From assembly GCA_045658965.1 (NCBI GenBank), contig JAZOVZ010000099.1, positions 1 through 64,000 on the forward strand: 64,000 bases of DNA. The letters run 5' to 3'. The notes under the pieces were generated by a model. That model was not told the origin of the DNA and made no database searches. It worked only from the letters and a program-made list of their open reading frames with translations. The position numbers and the translations under genes were made by a program. The stretch is from SVQP01 sp045658965 (GTDB lineage Bacteria; Bacillota; Clostridia; Oscillospirales; CAG-272). Of the stretch, positions 25,714-35,505 are shown piece by piece. Numbering within the stretch: the first letter of the stretch is position 1; the number at the start of each line of letters is the position of its first letter.

Positions 25714-26346
25714 TTACTTTTCAATCTTCAGTTTCAAAATCAGGCTGTTTCGAGCCAAAAACGTGTCCGCACTGACGGGTGCGCCGTCCTCGATCAGCCC
25801 TGCAATGGTCATGTCAAACGATTGCACCAGCACGCGCAAAAGGTGCGTTTCGCGCTCGTCTTGCGTCATATCTTCGGGCTTGGCTCCCCAAAAAGCATTG
25901 CGTAAGGTCACGCAATCCGCGAATGTGCGCGAGTCATCGATATAATCGGCAAGGTACACGATCTGCTCTGTCACGGTCATGTCTTCCCTGCCCGTCGTAT
26001 GGTAGCGCACAGCAGAGATGACCTCGTCATCTGCGTATTCGGAATACTGCTCGGGGATGAGCAGCGCAGCCGTTTTTGCGTGTAAGGTTTTGGGTGCTGC
26101 CAGATCCATGGCGGTGGGAACGATGCCGTGCTCTGCAAGAAACGCCGCGTGACGCTCGGTGCTCCATTCCTTTGTCACGTCGTGGAGCAGTGCCGCTATG
26201 CGCAGCATTTGCTCCTTTTCGGGGCAGTACAGTGCAGAAAGTCTTGCCGCCATTTGCTCAACCGCCAAGGTGTGTCTTGCACGCTTTTCGGACATATCCG
26301 CGATCACGCGCGCACGCAATTCCGTAATCATGTGTTCTTTGTTCAT
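25714..26346 (-). CDS. yqeK: HD-domain hydrolase YqeK (Ap4A hydrolase type)
   Basis: 210 residues. YqeK proteins cleave diadenosine tetraphosphate to ADP. The HD signature is LLHDVTKEW (about 53-61), with a first His in RHTLAVEQMA, a later H in RYHTTGRE, and D in LADYIDDSR. It overlaps nadD by 4 bp and precedes rsfS by 25 bp. Confidence 0.93.
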   Translation of the reverse strand: MNKEHMITELRARVIADMSEKRARHTLAVEQMAARLSALYCPEKEQMLRIAALLHDVTKEWSTERHAAFLAEHGIVPTAMDLAAPKTLHAKTAALLIPEQYSEYADDEVISAVRYHTTGREDMTVTEQIVYLADYIDDSRTFADCVTLRNAFWGAKPEDMTQDERETHLLRVLVQSFDMTIAGLIEDGAPVSADTFLARNSLILKLKIEK

Positions 26347-26945
26347 TGGTATAACCCGTTTTCCTTGATATATGCGGCAACGCGTGCGGGAACGAGCTGC
26401 TCTATTCCCTGCCCCGCTCTAATGGCGTTACGGATCTCTGTTGAGCTGACCTCGATGGGGTCGGTCACGATCCTGCGCACCACCTTGCCGTATTTTTGAT
26501 TGTATTCCGCAATTTTTTGCACGATCTCCTCGTCCAGCGCCTTGTCGCTCTCGCGGCGCACGTACACGGGATAGCACAGCTCAAAGATGCGCTCGGGTGC
26601 GCGCCATGATCCCAGCGTCAGCATCATATCGGTGCCCAAAAGCAAGAACAACCGTCTGTCCTCGCCCGCAAGTGCTTCCAGCGTATCCACGGTAAAGCTC
26701 TTGCCCTCGCGGCGCATCTCGATATCGCTGACGATCACGCCCTCAACGTCCGAGAACGCAAGCTCGCACATGCGCAGCCTTTGTGCCGCGGTGACCTCAC
26801 CGTCCATCTGCTTGTGCGGCGTTGTGCCCGTGGGAATGACGTATAGCACGTCCAGCCACATCTGCTCCATAAACGCCTTGGCAGCTGCCACGTGGCCCTT
26901 GTGCACCGGTGAAAACGTGCCGCCGTAAATGCCTATACGCAGCAT
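26343..26945 (-). CDS. nadD: Nicotinate-nucleotide adenylyltransferase
   Basis: 200 residues. NadD transfers AMP to nicotinate mononucleotide in NAD synthesis. The nucleotidyltransferase motif is GGTFSPVHKGH (about 8-18), followed by IPTGTTPHK, the ribose/adenine region LLLGTDMMLTLGSWR, and VSSTEIR near the C-terminus. Normal length. It overlaps yqeK by 4 bp and starts 1 bp after the yhbY stop. Confidence 0.96.
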   Translation of the reverse strand: MLRIGIYGGTFSPVHKGHVAAAKAFMEQMWLDVLYVIPTGTTPHKQMDGEVTAAQRLRMCELAFSDVEGVIVSDIEMRREGKSFTVDTLEALAGEDRRLFLLLGTDMMLTLGSWRAPERIFELCYPVYVRRESDKALDEEIVQKIAEYNQKYGKVVRRIVTDPIEVSSTEIRNAIRAGQGIEQLVPARVAAYIKENGLYQ

Positions 26946-26946
26946 A

Positions 26947-27240
26947 TCAGGGCAGCTCGATGCGATTCTTTTTCTTTTCGCTGCGGCGGTACAGAATGAT
27001 CTTTCTGCCGATCACGCCGCAAACCTCAGCTCCCAGCGCCTCGCCAAGCGCGTCCGCAATATCGCGGGGGGTGTATTCACAGTTATCCAGAACGCCCAGC
27101 TTGATCAGCTCTCTTGCGTCAAGCGCGTCCGAAAAGGTTTTGAGCATGTTATCTCCCAAGCCGCCCTTGCCGATCTGCATAATGGTGGGCAGATCGTGCG
27201 CCAGGCTGCGCAGGTATGCTCTTTGCTTACTTGTAATCAT
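26947..27240 (-). CDS. yhbY: YhbY-type CRM-domain RNA-binding protein
   Basis: 97 residues, one CRM domain: LTSKQRAYLR-like ITSKQRAYLRSLAH, then the loop IGKGGLGDN (the GxxG RNA-binding turn), and GRKIILYRRSEKKK at the C-terminus. These proteins associate with the 50S assembly intermediate. GGAG lies six bases before the ATG. It starts 1 bp after rdgB ends. Confidence 0.95.
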   Translation of the reverse strand: MITSKQRAYLRSLAHDLPTIMQIGKGGLGDNMLKTFSDALDARELIKLGVLDNCEYTPRDIADALGEALGAEVCGVIGRKIILYRRSEKKKNRIELP

Positions 27241-27241
27241 A

Positions 27242-27844
27242 TCAAACTCCGTTATAATTCTTTACTAAGAAATCAACCAGCAGCTGCATGGCTCTGCCGC
27301 GGTGGCTGATACTGTTTTTCTCGTCTGCCGTCATTTCGGCATAGCTTTTTTCCATGGGGGGATAGTAGAACAAGGGATCGTAGCCAAAGCCGGTCTCTCC
27401 TCTGTATGCGTGCAAGATCTCGCCCTCGGTCTTACCGAGGAAGACGTGTGCCCGATCAAGATCATCCGGGAACACGCAGGCAATGGCACACACGAACGCG
27501 CCGCTTCTGTCCTGCACGTTCTCCATATTCTTCAAAAGCAGCTGATTGTTCGCCTCGTCGTCGCCGTGCTCACCCGCGTATCTTGCGCTGAAGATGCCGG
27601 GCGCACCACCAAGGGCGTTTACCTCAAGTCCCGAGTCGTCGCCTACGCCGATATAGCCGCTCTCTGCCGCCGCGCGCGCCTTGATGGTCGCGTTTTCGGC
27701 AAAGGTGGTGCCGTTTTCCTCAATCTCATCGGTCAAGCCCACCTCGTCAAGCGAATATACCTCAACCTCGGGAATGGACTGCGAAAGGATCCTCTTGAGT
27801 TCTCTGATCTTATTTTGATTGTGTGATGCAAGTACGATCTTCAT
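27242..27844 (-). CDS. rdgB: XTP/dITP pyrophosphatase (RdgB/HAM1)
   Basis: 200 residues. It removes non-canonical purine triphosphates (ITP, XTP) from the pool. Motifs are ASHNQNKIREL (about 6-16), TFAENATIKA, DDSGLEV (about 67-73), GFGYDPLFYYP and SHRGRA near the C-terminus. It lies between ftsY and yhbY with short gaps. Its ribosome site is weak (AAGAGA). Confidence 0.96.
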   Translation of the reverse strand: MKIVLASHNQNKIRELKRILSQSIPEVEVYSLDEVGLTDEIEENGTTFAENATIKARAAAESGYIGVGDDSGLEVNALGGAPGIFSARYAGEHGDDEANNQLLLKNMENVQDRSGAFVCAIACVFPDDLDRAHVFLGKTEGEILHAYRGETGFGYDPLFYYPPMEKSYAEMTADEKNSISHRGRAMQLLVDFLVKNYNGV

Positions 27845-27856
27845 ATCTCTTGATGA

Positions 27857-28765
27857 TTACTGTTCAAACAGTGCCTTGATAAACTCGGCAGCATCAAATT
27901 CCTGCATATCGTCGATCTTTTCGCCCACACCGATGAACTTGACGGGAATGCCCAGCTCGCGCTTGATGGAAAGCACGATACCGCCCTTTGCGGTGCCGTC
28001 CAGCTTGTTGAGCGTCAGACCCGTGATGTTGGCAGCCTTGCCGAATTCCTTTGCCTGCATGATCGCGTTCTGACCGGTGGTAGCGTCCAGCACCAAGAGG
28101 TTTTCTCTTGCCGCACCGGGCAGCTCACGGTCGATGACGCGGTTGATCTTTGCAAGCTCGTTCATCAGATTGGTCTTATTGTGCAGTCTGCCCGCGGTAT
28201 CAATGATCAGCACGTCAGCCTGCTTTTTCTTTGCGTAGCTGATAGCGTCGTAAACAACTGCGGCAGGGTCGCTGCCCTCGTTCTGGCGCACCATTTCTAC
28301 CTTGGCGCGGTCGCACCATACCTGCAGCTGATCGATTGCCGCTGCGCGGAAGGTGTCCGCTGCCGCGACTACGACCTTCTTGCCCTGTGCGCGCAGTCTG
28401 TTGGAGATCTTACCGATCGAGGTGGTCTTGCCCGCACCGTTGACACCGATGACCAGGATCACCGAGGGAGTGGTGGACAGATTCAGCGCACCGCCCTCGC
28501 CGATCATGTCGGTCAGCATTTCCTGCAGCGCAGCCATCACGTCCTCTTTTTCCTTGATTCTGCCGTCCTTGATACGGTCGCGCAGCTCGTCCATGATCTC
28601 CTCGGTCGCGCCAACGCCCACGTCTGCCTCAATCAGCAGCTCCTCAAGCTCGTCCAGCATATCCTCATCCACGCGCACGAAATTGGAAAGTACGTCGTGT
28701 ACCTTGCCAAACAGCGCGTCCTTGGTCTTTTTCAGACCCGCCTTTAATTTATCCAAAAATGCCAT
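27857..28765 (-). CDS. ftsY: Signal recognition particle receptor FtsY
   Basis: 302 residues from the ATG at 28765; an in-frame ATG at 28792 lies deeper in smc and is less likely. FtsY is the SRP GTPase partner at the membrane. NG domain: GVNGAGKTTSIGK (P-loop, about 105-117), DTFRAAA, DTAGRLHNK and the guanine motif LNKLDGTAKGG. The acidic N-terminal A domain is nearly absent, as in many Gram-positives. It overlaps smc by 17 bp. Confidence 0.96.
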   Translation of the reverse strand: MAFLDKLKAGLKKTKDALFGKVHDVLSNFVRVDEDMLDELEELLIEADVGVGATEEIMDELRDRIKDGRIKEKEDVMAALQEMLTDMIGEGGALNLSTTPSVILVIGVNGAGKTTSIGKISNRLRAQGKKVVVAAADTFRAAAIDQLQVWCDRAKVEMVRQNEGSDPAAVVYDAISYAKKKQADVLIIDTAGRLHNKTNLMNELAKINRVIDRELPGAARENLLVLDATTGQNAIMQAKEFGKAANITGLTLNKLDGTAKGGIVLSIKRELGIPVKFIGVGEKIDDMQEFDAAEFIKALFEQ

Positions 28766-31700
28766 CCCAGTTACTCTCCTTTTGCTTTTCAATATCGTTA
28801 ACGTCCAGCGTCAGCACCTTGGAAATGCCGTGCTCGGGCATGGTGACGCCGTACAGTCTGGTGGCAGCAGCCATGGTACCGCGGCGGTGCGTGATCATAA
28901 TGAACTGCGTACCGTCGGTGTACTTCTTGATGTACTGTGCAAGTCTTTCTACGTTGACCTCGTCCAGCGCCGCCTCGATCTCGTCGAGAATACAGAAGGG
29001 CGTGGGGTTGACCTTGAGGATTGCAAAGAACAGCGCAACACCGATAAACGCCTGCTCGCCGCCCGACAGCTGCATCAGATTCTTGATGATCTTTCCGGGA
29101 GGTGCCGCCTTGATCTCAATGCCCGACTCCAGAATGTTCTCGGGATCGGACAAAGACAGCTCTGCAGAGCCGCCGCCGAACAGCTCGGCAAACACCTTGC
29201 CGAAGTTCTCGTTGATCTGATTGAAGGACTCGACAAACACCGCCTTCATCTCGGCTTCCAGCTCGGCAATGATCTTCATGGTCTCTGCCTTGGACTTTTC
29301 CAGATCGGTGATCTGCTCGTTCATCTCGTCGTATCTCTTCTTGACCTCCTGGTACTTCTCCACAGCACCCAGGTCCACGTGACCGATGGCACGCAGCTTG
29401 TTGCGGCATTCGGTCTGCAGCTGTACCATCTCGCGGCGGTTTTCGGGCGTGATCGCGGGATACCCCAGAGCGATCGCGTCCGCTCTGGTCATTTCGTAAT
29501 CATCCCAAAGCTTGGACGAAAGCTTATCCAGCTCGTCGCGCAGATTGTTCAGCTTATTCTCACACTTGGTATATTCGCGGAAGATGATCTCCTTCTGGTT
29601 CATCTTCTCGCGCATGCGCGCAGTCATTTCATTGAGCTTTTTCTCAAAGTCCATGCTGTCGCTTTCAATTTCGGCGCGCTTGGCATTCAGCTCCTGCAGT
29701 CTTGCCTGTCCCGCCTCGTATTTTTGTCTGTTATCTGCCTGGAATACCGTGTATCCCTCAATCATGTCCTCCAGCGAAACGATACGCTCGCGCGACGCGC
29801 GGATCTCGTCCGCATACAAATCAACGCGCGTACGGCAAACGCCAAGCAAGGTGTGCTCGGTCTCGGTATCCTTTGCCGTTTCGCTGATCTTGATGATCAC
29901 ACCGGTCATGCGGTCGTTCAGATCCGCCACGTGGTCTTCCATATCAAGTCTCTGCTCGTCCTTTTTCTGACGTGCCGCGGTGATCTCGCTCACGACCGTG
30001 GCTGCTCTGCGCTCGTCCGCCTGCAGAATGGCAAGGTCTTCCTCGTATCTCTCGCTCATGGCGATGATCTGGTCGTAGTCCTCGCGCATCTTGGCAAGCA
30101 GCGTTGCATTCGCCTCGATCTTGGCATTGATCTGCTCAAGCTGCGCCGCCTCGGTGCTCATCAGCACGCCCAGCAGCTCCTTGCGGTCCTCGCACGATGC
30201 CTTATCCTCGGTGGTGTCGCGGATATCCTGCTTTTTCTGATCTGCATCCTTGAGCAGCTTGGCAAGCTCCTTTTCGCATGCAGCGCAGGTCTCCTCCAGC
30301 TTTTTGATCTCGGCTGCTCTGCCAAGCACGCTCGCACCCTGGCGCACCGAGCCGCCCGTAAACGAACCGCCCATATTGATCTGCTGACCGTCCAAGGTCA
30401 CAACGCGTACGCGGTAGCGCAGCGCCTTTGCCATAGCGGTCGCATTATCGATGGTATCGAAAATGACGGTTCTGCCGATCAGCGAGGAAACCACGTCACG
30501 GAACTTGTCCTCGCAATCGATCAAGGTGTCCGCAACTGCAATATAGCCGCGATAGCCCGACGCGTCACGCATTTCGGGCGTGGGGGCAGACGCACGCATA
30601 GAGGTCAGGGGGAAGAAGGTCGCTCTGCCCGCCTCGCCCTTTTTGAGCGCGTACATAGCCGCCTTTGCGGTCTCTTCGTCGTCCACTACGATATGCTGCA
30701 GGTTTGCACCCAGCGCGGTTTCAATCGCGGTGACGTACTTTTCATCTACGCTGACCACCTTGGAAAGCGGACCGTAGATCTTGCCCACGGGCACACCGCC
30801 CGCAGCAGTGATCTTGCCCTCCGCGTAGCGGTTCATGACGAAGCGCACGCTGTTGGCATAACCCTCAAAGCTCTCTTCCATGTGCTTGAAGGTCTGAATT
30901 CTTTGCTGTGCCGAATCGCGGCGCAGTCTGATCTGGTTGATCTGCTCGGAAAGCTCACCAAACGACGCGTTGAGCGCAACCAGCTTTTTATTATAGTCCT
31001 CGATCTCTGCCGCAGCCTCGTCGATCGCCTTCTGATAATCGGCAACCGTCTTTTGCTTTTCGGCACTCTGCTTTTGCAGGGCGCGGTCGGCATTCTCATA
31101 GGTCTCCATATCGGCAAGGATATCGCTGTTGCGATCGCTGCCGCTGTTCTTGGCGTTCTCCAAGACAGAGATACGCACGCGGATGTCGGTCGCCTCAGCC
31201 TCAGCCTCGCGGATGTCCGCAAGCGCGGTGGCAATATCAGCCTCCAGCACCGCGATCTTGGCGCGCGTGGTGCGGATCTCGTCTGCGATCTCGCCCTGCT
31301 GACGCTCAAGCGCAGCACTCTGCTCGGCAAGCGCAAGAATGCGTGCGGAGTGCTCACCGCAAGCCGCCTGCTCCTGCTCCATATTTTTCTGCGAAAGAGC
31401 CATGGAGGAAGTTGCCGCCTCGATCAGCTCCTTGGTGTGCGCAATGTTGCTCTCGGTCACGCGGAACTCGCTGTCCAGCGTATGATTCTCCTGCGTCTGC
31501 TCGCGGATCTGCGTCAGCAGCTGCTCGGATGCCATCTTGTTGGACTGCGACGCCTCAAACAGACGGTTGTTCTGCGTCTCCATGCCCTGCAGCGCGTCCT
31601 CTGCAGTCTGCAGATCAAACGCAGAGTGCTTGAGCGCATCCTCCGCGACACCGATCTCGTTGCGGAAGCGCTCGGTATCGTACAGCCACAGGCTGACGTC

Positions 31701-32402
31701 TGCACGCTTTTTGGAGTCCATCAGTTCAATGGCGCGCTTTGCCTTGCCCGCCTCTTTTTCCAAGGGACCTACCTGCGCCTGCACCTCGGAGAACACGTCC
31801 ATAATACGCACCATGTTCTCCTCTGCCTTGGCAAGCTTGCGCTCCGCCTCGTTCTTCTTATGGCGGTACTTGGCAATGCCCGAAGCATCCTCAAACGTGC
31901 TGCGTCGCTCGTCACTCTTACGCGATACCATCTCGGCAATTCTACCCTGACCGATGATCGAGTAACCGTCACGACCGATACCGGTGTTCATGAACAGCTC
32001 GTAAATATCGCGCAATCTGACCGCACGGCGGTTGATGAAATATTCACTCTCGCCCTGGCGGAAGTAACGTCTGGTAACCGTCACCTCGTCGTAAGGGCAA
32101 TCCAATTTTGCAAAATCTCCGGTGTTATCAAAGGTAACCGATACCTCTGCATAACCCATGGGACGGCGGCTGTCCGCGCCGCCGAAAATAACGTCCTCCA
32201 TCTTGGAGCCGCGCAGCGTTTTGGACGAGATCTCGCCCAGTACCCAACGCATCGCGTCCGCGATATTGGACTTGCCGCTTCCGTTGGGACCTACGATGAC
32301 GGTAACGCCCGCCTGCTCGCCCACCATGCCGTTGTCAAAGACCAGCTTGGTTCTGTCCGGGAAGGACTTGAAGCCTTGTAATTCAATAGATTTTAAGTAC
32401 AA
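28749..32402 (-). CDS. smc: Chromosome segregation protein SMC
   Basis: 1217 residues, full-length. The start is TTG at 32402, with AAAGGAG eight bases upstream and the conserved N-terminus YLKSIELQGFKSF. Walker A is GPNGSGKSNIADAMRWVLGE (about 38-57). Coiled coils flank a central hinge (about 510-670, including GAVPVGKIYGP-like GGVPVGKIYGPL). The C-terminal head carries LSGGEQAFIGVALFFAI and Walker B FCILDEIEAALDEVNV. It works with ScpA and ScpB, both encoded at 50.3-51.8 kb, in chromosome condensation. Confidence 0.97.
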   Translation of the reverse strand: MYLKSIELQGFKSFPDRTKLVFDNGMVGEQAGVTVIVGPNGSGKSNIADAMRWVLGEISSKTLRGSKMEDVIFGGADSRRPMGYAEVSVTFDNTGDFAKLDCPYDEVTVTRRYFRQGESEYFINRRAVRLRDIYELFMNTGIGRDGYSIIGQGRIAEMVSRKSDERRSTFEDASGIAKYRHKKNEAERKLAKAEENMVRIMDVFSEVQAQVGPLEKEAGKAKRAIELMDSKKRADVSLWLYDTERFRNEIGVAEDALKHSAFDLQTAEDALQGMETQNNRLFEASQSNKMASEQLLTQIREQTQENHTLDSEFRVTESNIAHTKELIEAATSSMALSQKNMEQEQAACGEHSARILALAEQSAALERQQGEIADEIRTTRAKIAVLEADIATALADIREAEAEATDIRVRISVLENAKNSGSDRNSDILADMETYENADRALQKQSAEKQKTVADYQKAIDEAAAEIEDYNKKLVALNASFGELSEQINQIRLRRDSAQQRIQTFKHMEESFEGYANSVRFVMNRYAEGKITAAGGVPVGKIYGPLSKVVSVDEKYVTAIETALGANLQHIVVDDEETAKAAMYALKKGEAGRATFFPLTSMRASAPTPEMRDASGYRGYIAVADTLIDCEDKFRDVVSSLIGRTVIFDTIDNATAMAKALRYRVRVVTLDGQQINMGGSFTGGSVRQGASVLGRAAEIKKLEETCAACEKELAKLLKDADQKKQDIRDTTEDKASCEDRKELLGVLMSTEAAQLEQINAKIEANATLLAKMREDYDQIIAMSERYEEDLAILQADERRAATVVSEITAARQKKDEQRLDMEDHVADLNDRMTGVIIKISETAKDTETEHTLLGVCRTRVDLYADEIRASRERIVSLEDMIEGYTVFQADNRQKYEAGQARLQELNAKRAEIESDSMDFEKKLNEMTARMREKMNQKEIIFREYTKCENKLNNLRDELDKLSSKLWDDYEMTRADAIALGYPAITPENRREMVQLQTECRNKLRAIGHVDLGAVEKYQEVKKRYDEMNEQITDLEKSKAETMKIIAELEAEMKAVFVESFNQINENFGKVFAELFGGGSAELSLSDPENILESGIEIKAAPPGKIIKNLMQLSGGEQAFIGVALFFAILKVNPTPFCILDEIEAALDEVNVERLAQYIKKYTDGTQFIMITHRRGTMAAATRLYGVTMPEHGISKVLTLDVNDIEKQKESNWDGIFG

Positions 32403-32419
32403 TGCTCTTTCTCCTTTGC

Positions 32420-33421
32420 TTAGATTTTAGGAGCTTTTACGTCGCTTGCAACCAGCCTGAGCTGTGTGCCGAACTCCGCTTGCAAGCGCAAAAGGTTTTG
32501 TCTGTGCTGTCCGATCGCCACAGAAAGCTCTCGGACGGGAATATATACTTGCCGCACGGGAGCGGTTGCTCCCGCCAGCAATTCTCTCAAGCTCTGATAA
32601 TACAGGTGCGAGCGCACCAGCTCACCGAGCGCGGGGTGTTTTGCCCCCGCAACAGCCAACGCGGGATCGGAGAGGTTGTCCGAGGCGCAAAGTCCTACAC
32701 GTATGACCTGCACGCCTGCATCCTCAAATACGCGTAAGGTTGCCGCGCTGCGCTCCACCGCCTCGTCAAGCGTCAGCGGCACGTAGCGTCCGCTTTGCAT
32801 CATATCACACAGCGCGGTGTCGGCAAACACCACGGTGGGATAGATGCGCGCACCCTGCACGCCGAGCCTGCATAGCTTCTCTGCAGTTTCCACCTCGCTT
32901 TGCAGCGTGCTGCCCGGCAGACCGATCATGGTCTGTCCCACAACCTCGTAGCCTGCGTCCAGCAGCAAGCGACATGCCCGCTCGGCACACGCGGCATCGT
33001 GACCGCGCCCCGAGGCGTATAGCACCGCGTCGTCCATGCTCTGCACGCCAAGCTCGACCGTGCGCACGCTGTAGCGCGACAGGATCTCAATGATCTCGTC
33101 CGAAATATAATCGGGTCGCGTGGACATGCGAATGCCCTGCACGCGCGCTTTACCCGCCACGGGAGTCTGCACGTACCGCTGGGCAACGTCCAAAAGATAG
33201 CACATCAGCGCACGGTCAATGCCGGTAAACGAGCCGCCGAAAAACGCGATCTCTGCCGTATCCTGCTCGGTCGTAGTGGCAAGTGCCTGTGCGATCTGCG
33301 CGTCCACCTCGTCGGGATCAAAATGCTGTGTGCCCGATATGGTGCGCTGATTGCAGAACACGCAGGCGTTGGGGCATCCGAGATGCGGGATAAACACGGG
33401 GATATTTAAGTGTCTGCTCAC
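32420..33421 (-). CDS. Elp3-like radical SAM protein
   Basis: 333 residues. The GTG start overlaps the rnc stop (GTGA). The radical SAM cluster motif is CPNACVFC (about 16-23, CX3CX2C), with FFGGSFTGI and STRPDYI following, and the Elp3-type QSMDDAVL. It is smaller than true Elp3 and lacks an acetyltransferase domain. Genes of this type commonly sit between rnc and smc in Clostridia. The substrate is not established; a tRNA-modification role is possible. Confidence 0.88.
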   Translation of the reverse strand: MSRHLNIPVFIPHLGCPNACVFCNQRTISGTQHFDPDEVDAQIAQALATTTEQDTAEIAFFGGSFTGIDRALMCYLLDVAQRYVQTPVAGKARVQGIRMSTRPDYISDEIIEILSRYSVRTVELGVQSMDDAVLYASGRGHDAACAERACRLLLDAGYEVVGQTMIGLPGSTLQSEVETAEKLCRLGVQGARIYPTVVFADTALCDMMQSGRYVPLTLDEAVERSAATLRVFEDAGVQVIRVGLCASDNLSDPALAVAGAKHPALGELVRSHLYYQSLRELLAGATAPVRQVYIPVRELSVAIGQHRQNLLRLQAEFGTQLRLVASDVKAPKI

Positions 33422-34149
33422 GGCTGTACACCGAACAGCTCAAGCGCCTGACGCGCAGCGTTTTGCTCTGCGCGACGCTTGGACTGTCCCTCGCCGCGGC
33501 CTATGACGTTGGAATTGAGTCTTGCCTCGACCGTAAAGGTCTTTTGGTGATCGGGACCGCTCTCGCCAACCGTGACGTATTCGAGAAAATCGCCCTCGGT
33601 CTGCTGCACGAACTGCTGCAAGAGAGTCTTGTAATCGCTGCTGCCTTGCGCACCCGCGTGAGAGATCTCCTCACGGATCAGGGGCAACAGCAGCTCGCCA
33701 ACGCGGTCAAAGCCCTGCTCACCCGCATCAAGGTAGATGGCAGCCAACAACGCTTCAAACGCATCCGCCAAAATGGATCTGCGCTCTCTGCCGCGGTTTT
33801 TCTCTTCACCGACACCCAAAAGCAGGTAATCGCCAAGATGAATGCGATCGGCAAACGAGGACAGCGCGCGCTCACAAACCAGCTCCGCGCGCAATCTTGT
33901 CAATTCACCCTCGGCAAGATCGGGATACGCAGTATATAAGTAACGGCTGACCACCACCGACAGCACCGAGTCTCCCAGAAATTCCAGTCGTTCGTTGCAA
34001 AGCAGATGGTGATGCTTGTCTCCCTGCTCGTTGGAGTATGAGGAGTGCGTCAGCGCCTTTTGCAGATAGGAATGATTTTCAAAGCGATATCCGATGGTCT
34101 GTTGCAAAAGCTCGGTAGGCTTGGGATATCTGCTCTCAAAATGACTCAT
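33418..34149 (-). CDS. rnc: Ribonuclease III
   Basis: 243 residues. It cleaves double-stranded RNA in rRNA maturation and turnover. The catalytic signature is NERLEFLGDSVL (about 53-64), the second acidic site is in ILADAFEALLAAIYLD, and a C-terminal double-stranded RNA-binding domain covers about 165-240. AAAGGA lies five bases before the ATG. It overlaps the radical SAM gene by 4 bp. Confidence 0.96.
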   Translation of the reverse strand: MSHFESRYPKPTELLQQTIGYRFENHSYLQKALTHSSYSNEQGDKHHHLLCNERLEFLGDSVLSVVVSRYLYTAYPDLAEGELTRLRAELVCERALSSFADRIHLGDYLLLGVGEEKNRGRERRSILADAFEALLAAIYLDAGEQGFDRVGELLLPLIREEISHAGAQGSSDYKTLLQQFVQQTEGDFLEYVTVGESGPDHQKTFTVEARLNSNVIGRGEGQSKRRAEQNAARQALELFGVQP

Positions 34150-34173
34150 AAGCGTCCTTTCTCTGTCCCGGGA

Positions 34174-35505
34174 TCAGGCGTTGATCTCGGGCAGCATTTC
34201 TTTGATAATTGCAATTGCGGTCTCGGCGATCACGGCATTTCTTGCCGCCTTGCCGCCCTTGACCTTTTTTGCAGGCATTTCAATAATGCCGAAGTTAGCG
34301 TTCATGGGCACGAACGAGCCTACGCTGCCGTTCTGTACGTACTGTGCCATCGCACCGATCATGGTCTTTCTGGGGAAGATCAGCGCATCCATGCCTTTGG
34401 CGCGGCGTGCGGCGTTGATGCCTGCCACCAAGCCCGAGCCTGCGGATTCGATATAGCCCTCCACACCGGACATCTGTCCTGCAAAGAATACGTTGGGACG
34501 GGACAGCATGGAATAATCCGCTGCGAGCAGACCGGGAGAATTGAGATAGGTATTGCGGTGCATGACACCGTAACGCAAAAATTCCGCGTTTTCCAGTCCG
34601 GGAATCATGCTAAACACACGGCGCTGCTCGGGGAAGGTCAGGTGGGTCTGAAAGCCCACGAGGTTATACATAGTTCCCTCTTTGTTCTCCTTGCGCAGCT
34701 GCACGACCGCGTAATACTCCTTGCCCACGCGCGGGTCGATCAGACCCACGGGCTTCAAAGGGCCGTAACGCAGCGTTTCGTAGCCGCGGCGTGCCATGAC
34801 CTCAACGGGCATGCAGCCCTCAAACACGGTCAGATCCTTCTGCTCCTCGCGGTCAAATTCCTTGAGCGCAGCCTCCTCTGCCGTAATCAGCGCCTCGTAA
34901 AAGGCATCGTACTGCTCCTTGGTCATGGGGCAGTTGATATAGTCGGCATCCCCCTTATCATAGCGGGATGCGAAAAACGCGACGTCCATATTGATGCTGT
35001 CGGCATCCACGATGGGTGCGGCAGCGTCAAAGAAGTGCAATCCCGAGCAGCCGAGATCATCACGGATATAGCTTGCCATGGGAGCACTGGTCAAGGGCCC
35101 CGTCGCGATCACCGTAATGCCGTCATCGGGCAGGCGGTCGCACTCGCACTCGATCACCTCAATATTCGGGTGATTGCGTACACGGTCGGTAATATACTCG
35201 GAAAACAGCACTCTGTCCACCGCAAGAGCCGAGCCTGCGGGCACGCGCGTTGCGTCCGCCGCCTGCATGATCAGCGAGCCCATCTCGCGCATCTCGCTTT
35301 TGAGCAAGCCGATGGCGTTGGAGGGCGCGTCCGAGCGCAGCGAGTTGGAGCAGACCAGCTCGCCAAAGGTGGGCGCGTGGTGCGCGGGTGTATATTTATG
35401 GGGCTTCATCTCATAAAGCTTGACCTTGACACCGCGCTCGGCTGCCGCAAAGGCAGCTTCACAGCCCGCAAGTCCCGCGCCGAGAACGGAAATATAGTCA
35501 GCCAT
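34174..35505 (-). CDS. trmFO: tRNA (uracil-54-C5) methyltransferase, folate-dependent
   Basis: 443 residues. TrmFO makes ribothymidine-54 in tRNA using methylenetetrahydrofolate and FAD. FAD motif GAGLAGCEAA (about 9-18), the family signature HAPTFGELVCSNSLRSD, the catalytic Cys region INCPMTKEQYDAF, and GQMSGVEGYIESAGSGL. The start overlaps the topA stop by 1 bp, so the two are coupled. Confidence 0.96.
   Translation of the reverse strand: MADYISVLGAGLAGCEAAFAAAERGVKVKLYEMKPHKYTPAHHAPTFGELVCSNSLRSDAPSNAIGLLKSEMREMGSLIMQAADATRVPAGSALAVDRVLFSEYITDRVRNHPNIEVIECECDRLPDDGITVIATGPLTSAPMASYIRDDLGCSGLHFFDAAAPIVDADSINMDVAFFASRYDKGDADYINCPMTKEQYDAFYEALITAEEAALKEFDREEQKDLTVFEGCMPVEVMARRGYETLRYGPLKPVGLIDPRVGKEYYAVVQLRKENKEGTMYNLVGFQTHLTFPEQRRVFSMIPGLENAEFLRYGVMHRNTYLNSPGLLAADYSMLSRPNVFFAGQMSGVEGYIESAGSGLVAGINAARRAKGMDALIFPRKTMIGAMAQYVQNGSVGSFVPMNANFGIIEMPAKKVKGGKAARNAVIAETAIAIIKEMLPEINA

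Noticed and set aside
28353..32381. Very long plus-strand reading frame (1342 codons) antisense to smc
   Set aside because: smc on the other strand has every conserved motif and a ribosome site. The antisense frame has no recognisable domain and exists because GC-rich codon use removes stop codons on the opposite strand.
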